Positions 56,657 through 64,000 of a stretch of 64,000 nucleotides of DNA are shown here, one piece after another. The translations under genes and the position numbers were made by a program. Source of the stretch: Whalleya microplaca (Eukaryota > Ascomycota > Sordariomycetes > Xylariales > Xylariaceae); assembly GCA_022497155.1 (NCBI GenBank), contig MU385732.1:372001-436000 (forward strand), read 5' to 3'. A model generated the notes under the pieces. That model saw only the letters and a program-made list of their open reading frames with translations, was not told where the DNA came from and searched no databases. The first letter of the stretch is position 1, and every line of letters begins with the position of its first letter.

Positions 56657-58869
56657 ATCTCTTAGTTTCATTCGTCCCTGCACTCTGGCGTTACAAGATT
56701 GGCTACGTTTGGTCTGAAGGCGTCGTCTACCAGCTGCTAGAATAGGGGAAACAGGACTTTAATAATGGAAATATCCCGGTGTGTAACTGAGGGTTAGGCT
56801 TTGCACTAGCTTGCCCAGATATGAATCAAATAATCAAATACAATCAAATTACTCATCTCATAAGTTTTCGACAGCCTGCTCATTTGGCATCTATTAAAGA
56901 CATAAACAACGGGCCTTTTCTATATGCATAAGGAGAGAATTGGGTATTAGTATTATAAACTAGTTCGACCGAGACCTTATATCAGGACTAGGAAGCTATT
57001 CGCAGAATCTATTGTAATACTTGCTAGTTCCATCTATACAACTTTTGTCACGATAATGGGGGTATTAAAGATCTCTTTTAAGCCTATGGATCTCGGAGCA
57101 AGTATTCTAAGTAACTAGAAGATCCTTCGGATCTTAGACCTTTACACAATTTTACTAGAGTGATCACGGCAGCACCTAAATGATCATTGCACACACTGTA
57201 ACTGTGATAACTTTATATTCAGGTATAAGGTTTGGTGAGACTTTCGTCAATTCGTTGTGGTATTCACATAAAATGAGAGCTTATTGTAGAATGCTTAATA
57301 CCAGCTAGCTGAAGCTAATTACACAACAAACCTATACTGGAATTTCATTTTCAGCCACTACAAGAATACCAAGACTCAAGTCAAAGGCCGCTTATCAACA
57401 ATCAAGAAAATACTTCCTCCTCACGGATAGGAGAAATGGCGGCAGGCATGTTAACCTCAAGACCAGTACGGTTTCCAATGCGGCTTGCGCCACGACTATC
57501 CGCAAGAACGTTGCTGGTTCGAGAGCCGACAGAGCCGATGTCCGCGGCGGACTCCTCCCGTTGAGTAGAGTGGACGGCAGCACCATTTCTGTCGACGACA
57601 GACGAGCTGTGTGAGCCTCGCATATTGCGGGAGATTATGATAGTATATACCTAATACTGGCTTGTTCTCTCAAATTGCTGATCTCAAACTTACATATCAC
57701 CGCTACGCGTCCAAAGTGAAGTCTCCGTGAGTAGGCATTATGCAAGCCAAAAGCCTTAAGGTTGGTAATCTCAAGTATAAGACGTTGCATTGAGTTTGAC
57801 GAGGAAGTATTTTGCTTCGCTTAATACTGCTACCTGTGCTGAGAATGAGGATGCTCGGTCCCAGGTGTGACCGGGTGTCGCAAGCCACGCAGGGCCTGAC
57901 ATCGAGCCTCTCATGATAGTCTCTTATAACCAAGCAAGCAACGCAACGCTGCATGCCTCTCTTTTCACGCTTCCCTCCTTGGTCTACCAGTGTAGCTCGT
58001 CGACGGTATCTGGAGAAACACCAAAAGGTGCTGTTGCATCGACGTAGATGCGTACTCTCCAAGTCCTCCAGGTATGGCATTTCCTGGCCATTGGAAGTAT
58101 TTCCATCCATCCATCTAGTACTCGCATGTACTTCGTTAGCAGCCTCCAGCTCAGACTTGAGTTTACGGTATGACATTGTCACCGTAGGTTAGGCGTGTGC
58201 GAAACAATGATCGCGCAATCCCCACAATGCATTTTTCGAATCTCTCGTCATTCAAAACCGATTCGCATATATTTCTAATACAGAATCAGTTGACCAGTTT
58301 TAACGCACAGTGACTACATGTACCGCCCAGGTACTCACCTTGCTCCATCGTAATCTTCGGATACATATCGGAGAGCTGCAGCCATGTAGAAGCTCTTTAG
58401 GATATGAACTCGTCTAAATGGGAAATTCTTACGGAGGCGGAGGCAAGAGAGGCGTGGAATTCTCGCGTCTCGGCGAAGGAGACTGTGCAGCTTTCACTTG
58501 TGCCTGGCGTAGCGTCAACGTAGCGCGTCATCTCGGCCAGTGTACACACTATGCTGGTACTGGCGGCCCGGTGCTCATAATTGGTCTGAGGTATGGTGCT
58601 CATAATTGGTCTGAGGTATGTTAGAGACGCTCACAACAAGCCACAAAGTTTATGCGTTAGACTTACAGTCGGGTTGGCCTGGTGATAGGCGGCAACGATG
58701 GCACGGAGACGAGGAGCTGTGGCAGTGGCAGTAGGGTGTATAACAAGCTGCAAGAAAGTGGTTTAAGAGCAGTTCATTTTGTTAACGGACCCTCTCCCGC
58801 GTACGGCTAGGGTAGTCTCACGCATTCGCATTGCCTCTGCTGTTGGCCTAGCACGATGATAATCTGTTA
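56657..58869. other. Mostly non-coding region with coding-like fragments
   Basis: No complete gene. Minus-strand fragments such as 57623-57402 (SVGSRTSNVLADSRGAS, ending EEEVFS), 58603-58397 and a segment with acceptor/donor signals at about 58668-58748 (HPTATATAPRLRAIVAAYHQ) look like leftover exons. I cannot join them into one frame. They may be a decayed gene. A perfect 25-bp tandem duplication lies at 58571-58620. Confidence 0.3.
58571..58620 (+). repeat. Perfect 25-bp tandem duplication
   Basis: GTGCTCATAATTGG and the following 11 bases occur twice in succession (58571-58595 and 58596-58620). A 25-base insertion shifts any reading frame across it. Confidence 0.9.
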
Positions 58870-59720
58870 TATAGACCATCTAACAGTGGTAGCATCATCC
58901 CGGGCCAAATGAGAATATGGCGGTAGGCAGATGAGCAGTAGATGCGTGTTGAGTTCTTGACACCTTCGAAGTTATTATTCGTTTGGCTCTTGTATGGGTT
59001 TTCGACGTCCATCTTGTGGCTAATCGCGTCAGCATTATCGTTCAGCTTTGCCTGTGCGTCAGCAGTATTATTTAATTTCGTTTAAATAGCCTGCTCCGAT
59101 TTCTCTCGCGCGCCAGCTAAATTGTTATAGCTCCTTATCAGAGCCTTGACCTGGCCTTTCAATTTCCGAATTTCCTGTTTAGCTTCTTAAATTTCTTCCT
59201 AATTCTCGAATGATACGGTACGAAGTTTCGTGTCTAACGAACTAACGCTTTCGTATACGTCGTCGTTTTGTACCCAGGACTTGCGGCTTTTTTCGGAATA
59301 TAGCACCGCCGGACAGTCTAGTACGCTTTTCATTCTTTTCTTAGCTTTTTCTAGCGTATCGAAAGTTTTTATATTGTCGGGTCCAAACTGCACGTCTTTC
59401 TCTTTATTTTTCGTTTCGTTTTTGCCAGCTAATCCCAAGTTCCAGGGTCCCGCAAAAGTTTCGTCTTCTCCGGTAAGATCTACCGTAGCTATATCAGAAA
59501 AAACCTCCTTTTTGACGCGAGGCTTAACGGGATTCAGGTCCGTCAGGGTTTCGCCTCGCCGAAGTTCGACAGGATTCAAATCCGTCAGATTTTTACCTCG
59601 CTGGGGTTCGACGGTCTAGGGTTCGACGGTTTGGGGTTTGTCGGTATATCCCTGTCCCAGTGTTGGCTCGTATAGCAATAATATTGATCTAGTTTTTCGA
59701 GGAGAGCTACAATCTTTCCG
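58870..59720 (-). pseudogene. Coiled-coil, Gag-like pseudogene with RIP-type nonsense codons
   Basis: One minus-strand frame is coding-like from about 59700 down to 58870. An N-terminal 13-residue-type repeat (TDLNPVELRRGETLTDLNPV) is followed by TVDLTGEDETFAGPWNLGL, a charged helix, and a coiled coil (EIRKLKGQVKALIRSYNN, DAQAKLNDNADAISH). In-frame stops at 59616-59618 (TAG), 59199-59201 (TAG), 59187-59189 (TAA) and 59082-59084 (TAA) sit in places where Gln is expected, so all fit C-to-T change of CAG/CAA. The composition and VDLTG-type motif suggest a Gag-like or otherwise repeated protein, but I do not recognise the family. The longest intact piece is 59579-59199. Confidence 0.55.
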
Positions 59721-60801
59721 GGAACGAAACATATACCGCGATGAGTGATAGTAGCAGTGTCGTTCTTGTAAGATGTAGTATTCCTGTATCAAGTATGAAT
59801 GTCTCGTTGATTCATGGAATACTCTGCATGTCCTGGTTTAGGAGGGAATCAGATGAGAGGAAGATATTGTAGTACTTTCACTGCGTTGGTGAATTTTGTG
59901 GTATCAAAAATAGAAAATATATATTCCGAGGAAAAGTGAATATTGAAGGCACAAAGCGACGGAAGTTTCAATTGGTGTGAATTAGAGTCCAACAGCCTGC
60001 CACAGAAGACTGGCCACACAGAGAACTTGATGAGTATCAGGTGAATATGAAATGGCTCAAATCGTTGTTGATTCTAAAGTAAAAGTGATGTCGTTGTGAC
60101 AAGTAAGTGAGCTGTCCTTGCTTTGTAACAGGAACTTCTGCGAATAGTAAACGGCTTCTATTCAGAAGGCTCTCAAGCTATTGGCAAGGTAGTTCTAGCT
60201 ATCTTCTCTGTTGAACGTAATGTTTTTGATAAGAATTTCCCCTACTATCCTACTATATAAAATTATAAACAAGACAACTCGGTAGATCGAACTCGGAATA
60301 ATTAGCATTCAGCCAATATAGCGACCATAGATCTTTAAATTCACATGAAGACCCCGTGATCAAAATGTATTACACCACCATCTGTATACATTTTAACAAG
60401 TATTTATCAGATACAATGTAACTCTAGTGATACGGCTGAGAGTAAACTGTAAAAACCTAGATACTTGCGAAATATATATTACCATGCATAAGCTTCGACT
60501 AACTACATAGGGGCTGTGTAGTAGTATGTGGTGGCACATGTTGCATATAGTCCTGAATAAAATCCGATGTCATGTTACAACGCTTGGCTTATGTATGTAC
60601 ATATACTACCGCCGCGTCTAAGCCATGGCTCAGCCTTACATCTAATGAAAACTTTTTGTTTGCATTCCGTGACTGTAATTAAATGCTCAATGTATAACTT
60701 CACTAGATCGAAGATCCTCTTTCTCCACGAGGGCAGAATCAAAACCACTCAAAAGTATATTGAAGCAGCCACAACGACAGTCACCCGCAGCCGACGGCAA
60801 T
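59721..60801. other. Intergenic region upstream of the HET gene
   Basis: AT-rich without a supported gene. The last 250 bases form the leader of the HET-domain gene. Confidence 0.45.
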
Positions 60802-62511
60802 ATGTGTGACCTATACGATCGCCAGCTAAACAATAAAGAACGCGAAGTACGGATTCTAGAGCTATACGAACCGGTTCATGACCGCGCCAAGTATCAGTTC
60901 AAATGTCGCCTTCGGCATGACACACTCAACAAGTCGCCGTCCTACGCCGCGCTCTCATACCACTGGGGCGACATGATATACCAACAAGACCTTATGGTCG
61001 ATAGCCGCGTGGTAAGAGTCTCGTCAAACCTACTGGCAGCTCTTGAGCAACTGTGGAAGATGAAACAGCGCCTCATATGGGTCGACTTCCTGTGCATAAA
61101 CCAGAGTAATAACGAGGAGAAAAGCGGCCAGGTCAAAATGATGGATACCATATTTGCGAAGGCCCAGTGGGTCTTCGCATGGCTGGGCCCTGAGGCCAAT
61201 GGCTCTGATCTGGCTATGGAAATGCTCGGAGCGCCGCAAGCAAGCAGTCAACAGTGGGAGTGGCCGGTGGAAGTCGAGACCGCGTGCGACGCCATTATCC
61301 GACTCTTCAGCCGCCCCTACTTTGAACGCATGTGGATCATCCAGGAGATCTGTCGAGCACAGGACCTCATGGTCGTGTGCGGTCAGCACGCTGTGGCATG
61401 GAAGATACTATCGAAGAGGCTAGACTTGCTCGGCAACTCAGTGCCGGCCCAATATGCCAGGCATCTGATCTCACAGCTACGTTGGATGCGGCGTCGTATC
61501 CAACACCGAGATGAAGCTGACGCCGACACAAGGCTGATTCCACTGATCATCCTGAGTCGGAAGGCGCTGGCCAAGGATCCCCGTGATAAACTGTATGCGC
61601 TTCTCGCGCTCGCGGAAGATGGGCGTGCGATAATACCGACGCCGAACTACTTAGACCCTGTCGAGAAGGTGTTCCAGGATACGGCTAGAGGCATGATCGA
61701 AAAGAACGACCGAACGGATGTGATCTTGCTGGCTCATCGCTCCCGGGGCCAGAGGAACCTGCCCTCCTGGGTGCCTGACTGGGCAAATCTGACCTCACGA
61801 CCGCCATTATGGGTTGAAGAGAGTCTTGTCAAAAAGCGCCCCATAATGAAGGCGCAAAATATAGTCCATGGTGACGTTCTTGAAGTGCGAGGCTACCGTC
61901 ACGACGTGATAGTCGACTTCCTCGACCTAGATGGTTTTGATGTTAAGCCTGCCAAGAAGGACCCGCACTCTGAGAATCTAAAGTGGCAAAGCATTGTAGT
62001 TAACCTCTGCATGGGTTTGACCACGGGTACGACGACCGATTGCGGCATACAAGATGTTGTGCAAGTGATGTACGAACTATGCCGCGATAGTGACGACATT
62101 GAAGACGCTGTGAAAACACACTTCTCAACCTGGATACTTCACAATAGGCGCCGTATGGTCGGTCTCCGCACCATCCAACAACATCTTGAGAAGCACGTCC
62201 GGATGATTGGGCCTAGTAGTCGTCGAGATAAGGAGTCCCGTAAAGGTGCACGCCAGACACTGGAAGAAGGTTTCGAGAGACTCGAAAGACTGCGAATGAA
62301 ATTTGCGGTAACTAAGGACGGCTCATTGCGAGTTGTATATCGAGCTGCAGAAAAGAATGACCACATCTATATACTAGAGAACTGCCCGCTGCCGGTGGTT
62401 CTACGCCCGAGTAATCGCGACCGCTTTCGGTTCATCGGGGAGGTCTTCGTGTCTGAACATTTCAAGAGCACGCGATATAAGAGCGAGTCTAAGTACATAT
62501 CAATTGAGTGA
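60802..62511 (+). CDS. HET-domain (heterokaryon incompatibility) protein
   Basis: A 569-residue single-exon protein starting MCDLYDRQLNNKEREVRILE. The in-frame extension upstream begins only with TTG, so the ATG at 60802 is the start. The HET domain covers about residues 40-200 with its three blocks: SPSYAALSYHWGD; RLIWVDFLCINQSNNEEKSGQV, then FAKAQWVFAWLGP; and FERMWIIQEICRAQ. The remainder is helical and ends in the usual HET-family C-terminal region with LPSWVPDWANLTSRPP. HET proteins trigger growth arrest or cell death when incompatible hyphae fuse, and relatives act as fungal innate-immunity-like sensors. No NACHT, NB-ARC or repeat domain is fused. Intact, with normal codon use. Confidence 0.88.
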   Translation: MCDLYDRQLNNKEREVRILELYEPVHDRAKYQFKCRLRHDTLNKSPSYAALSYHWGDMIYQQDLMVDSRVVRVSSNLLAALEQLWKMKQRLIWVDFLCINQSNNEEKSGQVKMMDTIFAKAQWVFAWLGPEANGSDLAMEMLGAPQASSQQWEWPVEVETACDAIIRLFSRPYFERMWIIQEICRAQDLMVVCGQHAVAWKILSKRLDLLGNSVPAQYARHLISQLRWMRRRIQHRDEADADTRLIPLIILSRKALAKDPRDKLYALLALAEDGRAIIPTPNYLDPVEKVFQDTARGMIEKNDRTDVILLAHRSRGQRNLPSWVPDWANLTSRPPLWVEESLVKKRPIMKAQNIVHGDVLEVRGYRHDVIVDFLDLDGFDVKPAKKDPHSENLKWQSIVVNLCMGLTTGTTTDCGIQDVVQVMYELCRDSDDIEDAVKTHFSTWILHNRRRMVGLRTIQQHLEKHVRMIGPSSRRDKESRKGARQTLEEGFERLERLRMKFAVTKDGSLRVVYRAAEKNDHIYILENCPLPVVLRPSNRDRFRFIGEVFVSEHFKSTRYKSESKYISIE

Positions 62512-64000
62512 ATGGATCTCATTTGAGTTAGTTTTCTCATTGATTCAAAGCTGCCGATAATTTGTTAGGGAAGGGGGTATAACCTGGAGTCTGATAAGTC
62601 TCTTAGCCATGAATAGATCTTTTCTTATAATCCAATTCAATTCAATCCAATCATCGGCTCACAGAATATTTGCTCTTCTTGAATAAATGGGAAGAAGTAA
62701 GGACAAGCCCTTTTCCGGGTGCTGGCGTACACGAGATGGCTCAAGACACATGCAACACACCCTATCTTCCATTTGGACTGTTTCACCGACCTTAAGGGTG
62801 TGTGATTGACCACGAAGTCAATGAGCAGAGTCATATGAGATTTGGCATGATGATACACAGTTGGACTCTATAATGTGTGATTGCGCTTATGAAGTTTTCT
62901 TCAGCTGTAACTACGAGTCACACAAGGTACTAACTGAATACCACATGGGACGAATGTGTTCCTTGAAGTCTGACTCAGGGACAGAATGTAGAGAATTTGG
63001 CACAACGAACCGTCAATAGTGGACGCTGTACCACGGGACCAATACATCTATGTTATCGGGAGAACTCATCATGCGCAAATACTGTTGGAAAATGGAAGAA
63101 ATCTACGTAGTTGTAGGATAGAATATGGTAAGCTGATGCTCTACAAGGGTAAAACTTAGGTAGTGCTGTTAATTACTGCTGTATATTGAGTTCTTTGCGT
63201 GATACACTATATGCTGAATACTATGCCTCGATGTTCTACAAGGGTAAAACTCAGGCAAAGCTGTTAGTTACTAACACATATTGAGCTGTTCACGTGTGAT
63301 ATAATATACGCTGAATATCATTCCTGAATGCTCCCATGTAACAGAGACTTCAATTAAATGTAACCAGAGAAAAGGGGTAAAAAGTACCCAAGCAGTGGCT
63401 ACGTAGACTACAGTTTCGACAACATCATAAGCCGCTATTCATCATCAAAGTCACGACACACCGCGAGGTGCTAGATGCTCTCTAGTCAGGAAATTTGTAA
63501 CAAGTTGCAGAACTTCGAATCTCTGTTCACTGAATTTGTCTGTATGTCTGCCTCTCTGCCTGCCTGTCTGCCAGCCTGCCTCTTCCGAAATGTATTGCTC
63601 TGCAGGACGCAGTACCTAAAGTTCCTGTTCCTCAAAGTGCAATCTGCAGGCCCCTCCTCTCTCCTCTCCCCATTCTTCCTTCTGTTCTGTAGGTATTTAC
63701 GAGTAGTACTTCTGATCTGGGGCACACTACGTGTATGAATCGCTTCTCTGCCCCCTCCCTGCCCCCTTACATTCGTAAAGCACTGCCTCTCACTCACACA
63801 TACACACACACACACACTCTCTCTCTCCACTTGCTTCGCCTCCCGCACGCCATGGCTCCCGAGAGACAGGAGGAGCAAGAAATCCTCGGGAGAAAGAAGT
63901 AGAAGAAAAAAACACATGAAGACCGCGATGCTCTCAAGGATATCATTAAATTTCCTACCTTGAAAACAGAAAAAAAAAAAAACTTCGCTGCCAGGACACT
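62512..64000. other. Intergenic region to window end, with microsatellite
   Basis: No gene supported. A direct repeat (TCTACAAGGGTAAAACT) occurs near 63140 and 63235. A CA/CT microsatellite lies at about 63795-63828 and a short poly(A) run near 63970. Open frames at 63.5-63.9 kb follow these simple repeats and are spurious. Confidence 0.5.
63790..63828 (+). repeat. CA/CT dinucleotide microsatellite
   Basis: ACACATACACACACACACAC followed directly by CTCTCTCTCTCC. Confidence 0.85.

Noticed and set aside
63486..63917. 143-residue minus-strand frame at the window end
   Set aside because: It runs through CA/CT microsatellite and GAGA-rich simple sequence; no conserved features.
1..64000. tRNA, rRNA or CRISPR loci
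   Set aside because: I looked for B-box-like GGTTCGAAT sequences with matching arms and for regularly spaced direct repeats with unique spacers; none was convincing. The regular repeats in the AT-rich element have no unique spacers.

Overview
The window is nuclear DNA from a filamentous ascomycete (Pezizomycotina; a sordariomycete-like genome is my inference). The reasons are short 46-140 bp introns with GTAAGT-type donors and CTAAC/CTGAC-type branch sites, orthologues of fungal genes (Stu1/CLASP, Fyv7, an Atos-like protein, a HET protein, a DUF3433 membrane protein, UstYa-family proteins), and one very AT-rich block whose decay looks like repeat-induced point mutation (RIP).

Layout. 1-145: tail of a mitochondrial NAD-isocitrate dehydrogenase subunit. 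3.1-9.2 kb: a coiled-coil protein, a membrane-anchored acidic disordered protein and a very GC-rich short-chain dehydrogenase. 9.9-12.5 kb: a decayed region holding an AlkB-like 2-oxoglutarate oxygenase, an unknown fungal protein and an unusual density of near-perfect DNA hairpins. 13.0-21.7 kb: a basic-secretory-protein-type metalloprotease, the CLASP homologue Stu1 and a secreted GH26-like glycosidase.

23.2-31.8 kb is the most interesting part. A small secreted precursor peptide with tandem Kex2-bounded repeats lies between two UstYa-family (DUF3328) genes, followed by a seven-helix rhodopsin-domain membrane protein and a type-B carboxylesterase. This is the architecture of a dikaritin-type RiPP cluster (ustiloxin, phomopsin, asperipin and victorin are family members), but the predicted core is acidic, lacks Tyr and matches no product I know. 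32.9-36.7 kb: a DUF3433 membrane protein, probably frameshifted. 39.5-42.9 kb: a kelch-type single-pass membrane protein and a small secreted protein. 45.4-46.1 kb: ribosome-biogenesis factor Fyv7.

46.8-53.9 kb is a 7.1 kb AT-rich island. It looks like one RIP-degraded DNA transposon: a 21-bp inverted repeat near each end, an 8-bp direct repeat just outside, and a stop-riddled transposase-like remnant in the middle. A much younger solo LTR (235 bp, perfect 5-bp target duplication) sits inside it. 54.2-56.7 kb: an Atos-like (DUF4210 plus chromosome-segregation domain) protein. 58.9-59.7 kb: a coiled-coil pseudogene whose in-frame stops are all TAA/TAG. 60.8-62.5 kb: a HET-domain protein. The rest is intergenic DNA with microsatellites. 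No convincing tRNA, rRNA or CRISPR array was seen.
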